NCBI RefSeq assembly: GCF_000582685.1
Contig: NZ_KK073768.1
Span: 4,435,612-4,499,611, forward strand
Length of the DNA: 64,000 nt
Direction: 5' to 3'
Source of the DNA: [Scytonema hofmanni] UTEX 2349
GTDB lineage: Bacteria > Cyanobacteriota > Cyanobacteriia > Cyanobacteriales > Nostocaceae
Positions 44,232 through 51,917 of this stretch are shown here, piece after piece (positions within the stretch are counted from its first letter, which is position 1; every line of letters starts with the position of its first letter). The translations under genes and the position numbers were made by a program. The notes below the pieces were generated by a model. It did not search any database and was not told the origin of the DNA. It worked only from the letters and a program-made list of their open reading frames with translations.

Positions 44232-45560
44232 CATTCTCCCCGGCGTAAACGCACGGGGATTCAAAACATCACTGTTTTGGCTTCCTCTTTCGGCGACTCA
44301 GCTTACTTGAAGGAGTTTCCTCACTCAAGCAGAGGTCGATGTCTCCAGAGGCGTTAAGCGTTCCCGTGTGCCCCACGGTACGTAGTCCAAGCTCTAGTAT
44401 ATTGATTGCTGCATTCCAATCTCTGTCTAGAACAAACCCGCAGTGAGGACACTGATGTGTTCTTTGACTTAATGATTTCTTCGCAACTTTCCCACAACTA
44501 GAACAATTCTGGCTGCTGTAGTGAGGAGGAACCGCAACAGTTACCACCCCAAATACTTTACCGAAGTATTCTACCCAGTCCCTAAAAGCTGTCCAAGCCG
44601 CATCTGATATTGACTTGGACAGCTTTCTGTTTTTCAGCATATTCCGCACCTGCAAGTCTTCATAGGCTACCAAGTCGTTAGACTGGACTACGCACCTTGC
44701 CAATTTCACAGCAAAGTCTTTACGCTGCCTACTTACCTTGAGATGTTTTCTGCTCAAACGGTTTCTGCTCTTGGCTCTGTTTTTGGAGCCTTTTGGGGCT
44801 CTAGAAAGTCTGCGACTCAGCTTCTTAAGTGCTTTTTCAGACTTCCTCAGATGACGTGGATTCTCTATCGTCTGCCCATCCGAATCCATATAAAAATGGG
44901 CTAATCCTACGTCTAAACCAATCGTCTTCCCGGTCGGTTTTCGTTTCTCAACCCGTTCAGCATCAAGACAGAATTGGACGTAGTACCCGTCAGCACGACG
45001 GACTACTCGCACCCTCTTGATTTGACTCAATTCATAGAAGTGCAAGTCGCGGGTTCCCCACAGCTTAAAACTTCCTGCCTTGAATCCATCACTGAAGTTA
45101 ATAGTTCTTCTATCTTCTGAAAGCTTCCACCCACAGGTTTTGTATTCTACAGAACCGTGAGTTTCATGCTTCTTAAAGCGAGGAAATCCTTTCTTTCCCG
45201 GCTTTGTTTTCTTGCAATTGTCGTAGAACCGAGCAATAGATGACCAAGCTCTCTCAGCAGAGGCTTGTCGTGCCATCGAATTGAGCTTGTTTGCCCAAGG
45301 AAATTCCTTCGCAAGAACTGCACAATAGGCACTCAACTCATATCGTCCAGTCCCTTTATTGTCCATCCAGTATCTGATGCAGCTATTCCGAATAAAACGA
45401 GCAGTACGAATGGCTTCGTCTAGCCGCTCGTACTGCTCATTTTTTCCTTCTAGTTTTGCTTCAAACACTAACATTTACGTTGTTGAACTAAATATAAAAA
45501 CTATATATATCACGATTCTAGTACAATAAAAAGCCGGCTCATTGAAGGACGGGACTTTAG
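44228..45560 (-). mobile_element. TnpB-only IS200/IS605-type element
   Basis: The right end (44228-44260, read on the minus strand) ends in a hairpin GCGTTTACGC framed by CCCCG/CGGGG and the motif GAGAATGTCAA, typical of IS605 right ends. The left end is approximate: the stretch 45530-45560 contains AAAGTCCCGTCCTTCAATGA near the edge. Only tnpB is present; no TnpA Y1 transposase gene is in the window, so movement would need TnpA in trans. The omega RNA of such elements is normally encoded at the tnpB 3' end and right end, here 44230-44400. Confidence 0.75.
44269..45474 (-). CDS. tnpB: TnpB RNA-guided nuclease/IS605 OrfB
   Basis: The 401-residue product is full length. The N-terminal helix-turn-helix/WED-like region is followed by a RuvC-like nuclease: GKTIGLDVGLAHF (Asp near 188), VAYEDLQVRNM (Glu near 275) and LDRDWNAAINI (Asp near 355). 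The zinc ribbon has CSSCGK and CPHCGF. All catalytic residues are present, so it may be active. Characterised TnpB proteins use an RNA from the element's right end to cut the vacated donor site and help retain the element. It starts at ATG 45474 and the frame ends 40 bp before the element edge. Confidence 0.92.
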   Translation of the reverse strand: MLVFEAKLEGKNEQYERLDEAIRTARFIRNSCIRYWMDNKGTGRYELSAYCAVLAKEFPWANKLNSMARQASAERAWSSIARFYDNCKKTKPGKKGFPRFKKHETHGSVEYKTCGWKLSEDRRTINFSDGFKAGSFKLWGTRDLHFYELSQIKRVRVVRRADGYYVQFCLDAERVEKRKPTGKTIGLDVGLAHFYMDSDGQTIENPRHLRKSEKALKKLSRRLSRAPKGSKNRAKSRNRLSRKHLKVSRQRKDFAVKLARCVVQSNDLVAYEDLQVRNMLKNRKLSKSISDAAWTAFRDWVEYFGKVFGVVTVAVPPHYSSQNCSSCGKVAKKSLSQRTHQCPHCGFVLDRDWNAAINILELGLRTVGHTGTLNASGDIDLCLSEETPSSKLSRRKRKPKQ

Positions 45561-45655
45561 ACCCAATTTTTCGGTAAATTGACCAAAGTCCAACATTTTT
45601 GGCGTTGTATATTTTTGCGATGATTTTGCGATCTATGTCAAAAATTCAACGTATT

Positions 45656-45684
45656 GTAGAGACGTTCCGCCGAAACGTCTCTAC
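45656..45684. repeat. GTAGAGACG palindromic module (TTCCGCCGAAA core)
   Basis: Arms GTAGAGACG and CGTCTCTAC flank core TTCCGCCGAAA. It lies between the IS605-type element and the tRNA gene. Confidence 0.85.
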
Positions 45685-45728
45685 GATTTATCGCACGGTT
45701 ATGCAATGTCAAATTTATCATGATTTTA

Positions 45729-45801
45729 TGCGCCCTACTGGAATCGAACCAGTCTGAAAGCGAATTATGAGCTCGCTGCCTCCCCAATCGGCCAAAGGCG
45801 C
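45729..45801 (-). tRNA. trnM: tRNA-Met (CAT)
   Basis: The minus strand folds into a cloverleaf: acceptor GCGCCTT pairs with AGGGCGC, D stem GCC/GGC, anticodon stem GCGAG/TTCGC with loop CTCATAA (anticodon CAT), and T arm ACTGG-TTCGATT-CCAGT. The discriminator is A; CCA is not encoded. The first acceptor pair is G-C, unlike initiator tRNA, so elongator Met is most likely; an Ile lysidine tRNA is the alternative. Confidence 0.93.
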
Positions 45802-46067
45802 TTATTTGTCTAAGTTTGGGGTTGATAGAGTTTATTACTTCAACTAGGTTGCTAATTTTAGCGTCAACTAGTTGCCTATAACAACTCCCCGACTTGATTG
45901 TAGCATGAGTTTACAGACTTTGAACACCCTACAATAGTATAGCAGATTTTATACTACATTATTTGACAGAGAAATAGGGCAGACTAATATTGATTAAGTC
46001 TTTTATAAATTGAAGTACAGAGCTTCAATACTTTTAGATAAATATAGCGGCAATAGCTTCGAGAGCG

Positions 46068-46763
46068 ATGAAATTAAATTCCACTGTACTTCTGACGTTG
46101 ATTTTATTAACCCTAATGTTGGGAGCAGGTTCTGTAAGCGCATTTTGGGGCTTTACTTTGGGCAGTTCCGCACTTAAGGGTGTAACAACCCCAGATGGTC
46201 GTCCCACAAGCAAATTCGCCAGCAGTAAGTCAAACAGCGCCCAACATCAAGCGGTAACATTATTAAGAGAGGAAGAAATCCTCAAAATTGTTAAGTCCCG
46301 GATTGAGGGTAAGAGCAAGGCTGCAAAAGCTAAAAAATCTGATGACGAGGACGAAGAAAATACCAGTAAGCCAAAACCTCAGGAAACACCGACTGAAACC
46401 GAAGAAAAACCCCAAGCAGGATTTCCAATTACTGCTGAAAGCGAGAAAGTAACGATTTCTGTACAATCTGCTCGCTACTCTGGCGGTGATTTGCTACTTC
46501 GCGTCAAAATGCAAAACAAAGGTGCCGATTCTGTACGCTTTTTATACAGCTTTTTGGATGTCACTGATGACAAAGGACGAACCTTAAGTGCCAGTACCGA
46601 TGGCTTGCCAGCAGAATTGCCTGCAAATGGACCAACATTTTCTGGTACAGTGAGTATTCCTACGCCTTTACTTGACGATGTAAAGCGTATCTCACTTGCC
46701 TTGACTGATTATCCCGATCAAAAATTGAAACTGGAAGTGCCAAATATTCCTGTGGAAAGATAG
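46068..46763 (+). CDS. Exported hypothetical protein
   Basis: The product has 231 residues with a signal peptide or N-terminal anchor (about 4-27, LLTLILLTLMLGAGSVSA). A Lys/Glu-rich disordered segment spans about 80-120 (KSKAAKAKKSDDEDEEN). A C-terminal beta-sandwich-like domain (about 125-231) follows, resembling DUF4352-type extracytoplasmic domains (VTISVQSARYSGGDLLLRVKMQN; LPANGPTFSGTVSIPTP). Function is unknown and probably periplasmic. A heptamer repeat begins a few bases past its stop. ATG start chosen for the signal peptide. Confidence 0.82.
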   Translation: MKLNSTVLLTLILLTLMLGAGSVSAFWGFTLGSSALKGVTTPDGRPTSKFASSKSNSAQHQAVTLLREEEILKIVKSRIEGKSKAAKAKKSDDEDEENTSKPKPQETPTETEEKPQAGFPITAESEKVTISVQSARYSGGDLLLRVKMQNKGADSVRFLYSFLDVTDDKGRTLSASTDGLPAELPANGPTFSGTVSIPTPLLDDVKRISLALTDYPDQKLKLEVPNIPVER

Positions 46764-46767
46764 GGAT

Positions 46768-46971
46768 TGGAGCATTGGGCATTGGGCATTGGGCATTGGG
46801 CATGGGGCATGGGGCATGGGGCATGGGGCATTGGGCATTGGGCATTGGGCATGGGGCATCGGGAAAAAATAACTAACTATTTGCCTCCCCTGCCTCCCCT
46901 GCCTCCCCTGCCTCCCCTGCCTCCCCTGCTTCCTTGTCCCATTGTCCCCTTGTCTCCCCAATCCCCAGTCT
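46768..46971. repeat. Short tandem repeats: GGGCATT/GGGGCAT heptamers and CCTCCCCTG units
   Basis: Two successive tracts are present: GGGCATT and GGGGCAT heptamers (46779-46860), then CCTCCCCTG nonamers (46886-46928) and TTGTCCC units up to about 46955. Together they fill the spacer between two plus-strand genes. It is the same class as 40721-40857. Apparent reading frames here are artefacts of the repeat. Confidence 0.9.
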
Positions 46972-47037
46972 AGTCGTAAATAATCCTTAATCTTAATACT
47001 ATCTTTATTTTATAGGAGCGTCAGTTGTACACGGGCT

Positions 47038-48408
47038 TTGGCGGTGATTGGTTTTCCTAGTTTAACTTTGACAGATGTGGGGCTACGATTGTTATCAGTG
47101 GCGCTACTGATAGCCATCAATGCTTTTTTTGTAACAGCGGAGTTTTCGATAGTGACAGTGAGGCGATCGCGCATTCATCAGTTAGTCGAAACTGGTGACA
47201 TTCAAGCGATCGCTGTGGAAATGTTACAACGTAGTATAGATAGATTGCTATCTACTACTCAGTTAGGCATTACTTTGTCTAGCTTGGCGTTGGGTTGGAT
47301 TGGCGAAAGTACAATTGTTGGTTTAGTAGGTTCATGGCTGGAATCATTGCCTTTACCTATGGAAATGAGTGTTTTTATCGCTCATTCCCTATCGATCCCC
47401 ATAGCTTTTTTCTTAATCGCTTATCTACAAATTATTTTAGGGGAACTATGTCCCAAATCCATAGCCATGCTGTACTCAGAACAGCTAGCACGGTTTTTGG
47501 GACCTTCAGTAAAAGCGATCGTCCGATTTTTCAGCCCCTTTATCTGGATTCTCAACCAATCAACTCGCGCCATCATGCGATTGTTTGGGATTCAGTATAC
47601 AGGACAAAGCTGGCTACCACCTGTTACCTCAAAAGAACTGCAAATGATTATCTCTACAGAACGAGAATCTACTGGTTTGCAGCTTTCGGAGCGAGAATTG
47701 CTGAATAATGTGTTTGAATTTGGTGATGTGACAGCACAATTGGTGATGGTTCCCCGCACCAGCATTATAGCTTTGCCCAAAGATGCCACCTTTAGCAGAT
47801 TGCTTACTGCAATGGTAGCGACTGGTCACTCTCGCTATCCTGTCATCGGCGAATCTTTAGATGATATTCGCGGCATTATTTATTTTAAAGATTTGGCAGA
47901 ACCTTTAGCTCTTAACAAGCTGACATTACAGACAAATATCCAGCCTTGGATGCGTCCTGCGCGGTTTGTCCCAGAACATACGCCATTAAGTGAATTATTG
48001 CCCAGAATGCAGCAAGAGAAACCAGCAATGGCGATCGTTGTGAATGAATTTGGCGGTACTGTGGGACTAGTAACCATTCAAGATGTCATTGCCAAAATTA
48101 TTGGTGATGCCAGCGAAGCCGAAAGTAGCGACGACTTGTTAATCAAAATGTTAAATGAACAGACATATTTGGTGCAAGCACAAATCAACTTAGAAGACTT
48201 TAACGAAGTTTTGCAGATCAATTTGCCTTTAACTAAAAAATATCAGACATTGGGTGGCTTTGTACTCTACCAATTGCAGAAAATTCCTTCTATAGGGGAA
48301 ACCTTCAATTATGACAATCTAGAGTTTACCGTCATGTCCGTCACAGGACCTCGCGTACACCAAATCCAAGTGCGACGCATTGAAGAGGAGGGGGGGAGGG
48401 GGGGATGA
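47038..48408 (+). CDS. HlyC/CorC family CNNM-CBS membrane protein
   Basis: The product has 456 residues. A CNNM/DUF21 membrane domain with four hydrophobic segments spans about 12-190. Two CBS domains follow at about 205-330 (VMVPRTSIIALP; GHSRYPVIGE; AMAIVVNEFGGTVG), then a C-terminal CorC/HlyC-associated domain at about 355-440. Related proteins are divalent-metal transporters or their regulators in the inner membrane; the 'hemolysin' name is historical. Start: TTG at 47038 is the first in-frame candidate; GTG at 47044 is also possible and neither has a clear ribosome-binding site. The last residues (EEGGRGG) are encoded by a G-rich tandem repeat that supplies the stop. Confidence 0.9.
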   Translation: MAVIGFPSLTLTDVGLRLLSVALLIAINAFFVTAEFSIVTVRRSRIHQLVETGDIQAIAVEMLQRSIDRLLSTTQLGITLSSLALGWIGESTIVGLVGSWLESLPLPMEMSVFIAHSLSIPIAFFLIAYLQIILGELCPKSIAMLYSEQLARFLGPSVKAIVRFFSPFIWILNQSTRAIMRLFGIQYTGQSWLPPVTSKELQMIISTERESTGLQLSERELLNNVFEFGDVTAQLVMVPRTSIIALPKDATFSRLLTAMVATGHSRYPVIGESLDDIRGIIYFKDLAEPLALNKLTLQTNIQPWMRPARFVPEHTPLSELLPRMQQEKPAMAIVVNEFGGTVGLVTIQDVIAKIIGDASEAESSDDLLIKMLNEQTYLVQAQINLEDFNEVLQINLPLTKKYQTLGGFVLYQLQKIPSIGETFNYDNLEFTVMSVTGPRVHQIQVRRIEEEGGRGG

Positions 48409-48497
48409 GGGAGCAGGGGGGAGCAGGGGGGAGCAGGGGGGGATGAGGGGGCAGGGGGAGTTAGAATTACCAATGCCCAATGCCCAATGCCCAATGC
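48384..48497. repeat. G-rich tandem repeat overlapping the 3' end of a CDS
   Basis: GAGGAGGGGGGGAGG runs into GGGGGGAGCAG units (about 48414-48445), followed by CAATGCC heptamers at 48474-48497. It starts inside the CNNM/CBS gene and continues past its TGA to the convergent queC stop. Confidence 0.85.
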
Positions 48498-48498
48498 C

Positions 48499-49176
48499 CT
48501 ACTCAACATACACCACTGGATCGACGATGCCCAATTCGGCAAAAGCCGCTAGACGCAACTGGCAAGAATCGCATACTCCGCAAGCTTTATCACTACCAGC
48601 GTAGCAAGACCAAGTTAATTCCCACGGGACACCCAATTTATTGCCAAGTTGGATAATTTCGGTTTTTTTTAGGTTAATTAGGGGCGATTGAATCGTAATT
48701 GCTTTTCCTTCACGTCCTTGTTTTGTTCCTAAACGAAAGACTTCTTGCATCGCTTGGATGTAGTCGGGGCGACAATCAGGATATCCAGAATAATCTAAAG
48801 CGTTAACGCCAATGTAAACGCGATCGCCGCCAATAATTTCCGCGTATGCGAGGGCAAAGCTTAAAAATATTGTATTGCGTGCTGGAACATAAGTGACAGG
48901 AATATCTTCTGACATTTGAGCGAGCGATCGCTCTTGGGGTAAATCAATGGTGTCGTCTGTAAGTGCTGAACCGCCCCACTGCCGCAAGTCAAATTTTATC
49001 ACTTGATGTCCTACTACTCCAGCTTGTTCAGCGACTAAGAGTGCTGACTGTAACTCTCGTCGATGTCGCTGCTGGTAATCAAAGGATATGGCGTGACACT
49101 CACAACCGTCAACTTTGGCTTGATACAAAATTGTGGAAGAATCTAATCCTCCAGACAACAAAATTACAGCTTTCAT
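48499..49176 (-). CDS. queC: 7-cyano-7-deazaguanine synthase
   Basis: The product has 225 residues. QueC converts 7-carboxy-7-deazaguanine, ammonia and ATP to preQ0 in the cytosol, on the queuosine pathway. The PP-loop ATPase motif LSGGLDSST lies at 7-15, and the four-Cys zinc site is at the C-terminus (CYAGSDKACGVCDSC, about 189-203). FDYQQRHRREL near 33-43 is also typical. The length is normal for cyanobacteria. No other queuosine gene is adjacent. The ATG start is directly followed by KAVILLSGG. The gene is convergent with the CNNM/CBS gene with a repeat tract between them. Confidence 0.96.
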   Translation of the reverse strand: MKAVILLSGGLDSSTILYQAKVDGCECHAISFDYQQRHRRELQSALLVAEQAGVVGHQVIKFDLRQWGGSALTDDTIDLPQERSLAQMSEDIPVTYVPARNTIFLSFALAYAEIIGGDRVYIGVNALDYSGYPDCRPDYIQAMQEVFRLGTKQGREGKAITIQSPLINLKKTEIIQLGNKLGVPWELTWSCYAGSDKACGVCDSCQLRLAAFAELGIVDPVVYVE

Positions 49177-49208
49177 CTCGGTTTTAATTTTTGATTTGAT
49201 TTTTCAAG

Positions 49209-49394
49209 ATGTCACAAACAGAGGTTGCGGAGTGTCATTAGCCTGCCCTATACCGAACAAGAGAGTGGCAAGCCGTCTTAAACAAGGGAATTGCATCAAT
49301 GGTCGCCAAAACGTGGCACGATGACTTAAACAAGCCGCTCTGGGTTTCTACCGGATTTTGGAGATTATTCAATGAAAATAATTTAAGTGTATAA
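49209..49394 (+). pseudogene. Short frame split by an in-frame amber codon
   Basis: From ATG 49209 the frame reads ten codons, hits TAG at 49239, and then stays open for 50 codons with protein-like composition (LYRTREWQAVLNKGIAS, then WHDDLNKPLWVSTGFW) to a TAA at 49392. It could be a small decayed gene. A product starting at ATG 49299 would be only 31 residues. No family is recognised. Confidence 0.3.
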
Positions 49395-49815
49395 GCGATC
49401 GCAATTTCAAATGAAACTCTTTTTGTTGAAAATACTCTAAGTACTGTAATTTGGGGATTTTGTAATTTTACTGATAATAAAGCGAGGAATTTAACTTGTC
49501 TTCAATCGATATTGATTCCGGTAACTAATTGCCTAAACGCAGAGCGAGAAACTAACCCCTATTTATTACTTAATTTTTCAAGTTAATAAAAAGACATATT
49601 ATATTTTGTGTAAAGTGCAAAAAAACTAATCCCTCAAAACTAAATATACAAAACAAACTTAGATTGCGGGAACTCACAACAAACTTTGAAATTCTTCATA
49701 AATAGAACCTCTATGTTACCATCTGGATGGTTTTAGACGGTTCGTGACTAGCAATTAAGTATAAACGCCAACGCTCGAAGCGTCTTTAGATTTGGTGGTT
49801 GAGGAGAAAATAGTA
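49395..49815. other. AT-rich spacer upstream of the oxidoreductase gene
   Basis: No gene, RNA or strong hairpin is seen. An A/T-rich leader precedes GAGGAG at 49801, which is the ribosome-binding site of the next gene. Confidence 0.4.
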
Positions 49816-50898
49816 GTGCAAAATAGCATGTCAGTGGCAGAACCGAATCCATATATACAACGAAACCAGCCACGACCGATCCGCATAGGCGTGATTGGAG
49901 TGGGTAACATGGGACAACACCATACGCGTGTACTCAGTTCAATGAAAGACGTTGAACTGGTCGGGGTGTCAGATATTAATGTTGAGCGAGGGTTAGAAAC
50001 TGCCAGCAAATATAAGGTGCGTTTCTTTGAAGATTACTGTGACTTACTGCCTCATGTAGATGCAGTTTGTGTCGCGGTTCCCACCCGCTTGCATTATGCC
50101 GTGGGCATCAACTGTCTTTTGGCAGGAATTCATGTTTTGATGGAAAAGCCAATCGCTGCGAGCATTTCTGAGGCAGAATCCTTAGTAAATGCCGCTGCTG
50201 AATCTCAATGTATCCTGCAAGTCGGTCACATTGAGCGGTTTAGTCCAGCTTTCCAAGAATTGAGCAAAGTGCTAAAAACAGAGGAAGTGCTGGCTCTAGA
50301 AGCTCACCGGATGAATCCTTACTCAGATCGGGCAAACGATGTGTCAGTTGTGCTGGATCTAATGATCCACGATATTGACCTACTTTTAGAATTAGCCGCA
50401 TCCCCAGTAGTGAAGTTGACGGCTAGTGGTAGTCGCGCCCAAGACTCTGGCTATTTAGATTATGTCACAGCTACCTTGGGGTTTGCTAATGGCATTGTGG
50501 CTACCGTCACAGCCAGCAAAATCACTCACCGTAAAATTCGCCGCATTTCTGCTCATTGCAAAAACTCGTTTACGGAAGCAGATTTTCTGAAAAATGAAAT
50601 TTTGATTCATCGGCACAGTAGTGCCAATTCAATGATGGATCATCGACAAGTCTTTTACAAGCAGGATGGTTTAATAGAACAAGTCTATACCAGTAATATT
50701 GATAAGTTAGGTGCAGAATTAGAGCATTTTGTCAACTGTGTACATGGCGGCAATCAACCTTCAGTTGGTGGCGAACAAGCGCTAAAAGCTCTCAGATTGG
50801 CAAGTTTAATTGAACAAATGGCTTTGGAAGATAAAGTTTGGAACCCATTAGAGTGGCAATCTGAGCAGTTAGTGCAATCATTGTCCCCTACAGTTTAA
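49816..50898 (+). CDS. Gfo/Idh/MocA family oxidoreductase
   Basis: The product has 360 residues from the GTG at 49816, chosen because GAGGAG lies nine bases upstream; the frame extends back to 49792 and an internal ATG is at 49828. The Rossmann motif IGVIGVGNMGQHH is followed by a cofactor-binding HVLMEKPIAA near 110. The Glu-Lys-Pro and the LMIHDIDLLLEL His-Asp segment near 180 are the catalytic-region hallmarks. The family uses NAD(P) to oxidise or reduce sugars and related compounds; the substrate is unknown. It is an isolated gene with a tandem GAAGGTA repeat just past its stop. Confidence 0.92.
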   Translation: MQNSMSVAEPNPYIQRNQPRPIRIGVIGVGNMGQHHTRVLSSMKDVELVGVSDINVERGLETASKYKVRFFEDYCDLLPHVDAVCVAVPTRLHYAVGINCLLAGIHVLMEKPIAASISEAESLVNAAAESQCILQVGHIERFSPAFQELSKVLKTEEVLALEAHRMNPYSDRANDVSVVLDLMIHDIDLLLELAASPVVKLTASGSRAQDSGYLDYVTATLGFANGIVATVTASKITHRKIRRISAHCKNSFTEADFLKNEILIHRHSSANSMMDHRQVFYKQDGLIEQVYTSNIDKLGAELEHFVNCVHGGNQPSVGGEQALKALRLASLIEQMALEDKVWNPLEWQSEQLVQSLSPTV

Positions 50899-51094
50899 AA
50901 GATAGAAGGTAGAAGGTAGAAGTAATTTTACCTTTTACTTTTTTCCCCTTTGTGTTATCAAGGCGGAAAGTGCAAATTTTATTACTGCAAAATCAAAATA
51001 TTTAAACTCCGATAAAAGTAAATTAATAATGATTAACAAATATTAAGTTTAATTTAGCAATTAAACTGCTGTAGTAATTTGAGGAATCAACTTC

Positions 51095-51709
51095 ATGGGA
51101 GATTGGATCAAAAATACGATTGAATCCCTGGGCTACTTGGGAATCGCTGCGCTGATGTTTGTGGAAAATCTCTTTCCCCCGATACCTTCAGAACTAATCA
51201 TGCCACTGGCGGGATATAGTGCGAATCTACCAGGAGCAAAACTCAATGTTATTGGCGTATTTTTTGCAGGGCTATGTGGTTCTGTATTGGGTGCATTAGT
51301 TTGGTACTACCCAGGCAAATTTTTGGGCGAAGAGCGTTTGAAAGCCTTGGCTGACAAATATGGCAAGTGGATAACAGTATCGAGCAAAGATATCACTAAG
51401 GCAAAGCGCTGGTTTGATCGGCAAGGTAGGAACGCAGTGTTGATTGGTCGCCTTGTGCCGGGAATCCGCACATTAATTTCTGTGCCTGCAGGAATTAGCA
51501 ATATGCCGTTGTTGCCTTTCCTATTTTACACAACTTTGGGTAGCGCTGCTTGGGTAGGTTTGCTAACATACTCTGGATACGTGTTGGGTAGTCAGTACGA
51601 ACTTGTGGACAAGTACCTTGCGCCTGTATCTAAAATCATGCTTGGGTGTATTGCTCTAGCATTTATTTTTTGGGTAGTCAATCGCAAGCGAAAAAACAGG
51701 AGAAAATGA
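51095..51709 (+). CDS. DedA family membrane protein
   Basis: The 204-residue product has the typical DedA architecture: a re-entrant N-terminal region with ENLFPPIPSELIMPLAGYSA near 23-42 (conserved Glu/Pro), TM segments near 55-75, 120-165 and 175-195, and the conserved GRLVPGIRTLISVPAG block near 121-136 with the essential Arg residues. DedA proteins are inner-membrane lipid-carrier flippases (undecaprenyl phosphate or phospholipid scramblases). The C-terminus is basic (NRKRKNRRK). The ATG is preceded by GAGGAA. Confidence 0.94.
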   Translation: MGDWIKNTIESLGYLGIAALMFVENLFPPIPSELIMPLAGYSANLPGAKLNVIGVFFAGLCGSVLGALVWYYPGKFLGEERLKALADKYGKWITVSSKDITKAKRWFDRQGRNAVLIGRLVPGIRTLISVPAGISNMPLLPFLFYTTLGSAAWVGLLTYSGYVLGSQYELVDKYLAPVSKIMLGCIALAFIFWVVNRKRKNRRK

Positions 51710-51917
51710 CAACAAGAGCGCTAATTGTGTAATAGCAAGCGTGAAGAGTGCCAAAAATTCGCCTACACTATCCTAGATAATGCTAACTTCCTTAACGCTT
51801 TAAGTAATTCTTGGCGTGTTTCTGGCTACACCAAACGCAACCAAAAGTTTCTGCTTGACGCATTTTTGTAAGATGAGCATGATAACTTTTAAAGCTAAGT
51901 AAAGACTAGGAGCTTTC

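Noticed and set aside
44228..45560. A complete autonomous IS200/IS605 element with TnpA
   Set aside because: No Y1 transposase frame is present on either side of tnpB within the window.
46767..46973. Open frames on both strands within the heptamer/nonamer repeat spacer
   Set aside because: They exist only because the repeats lack stop codons; the products are pure low complexity.
49239..49241. Amber codon read through as a non-standard amino acid
   Set aside because: No pyrrolysine machinery or conserved context is visible; a decayed frame is the simpler reading.
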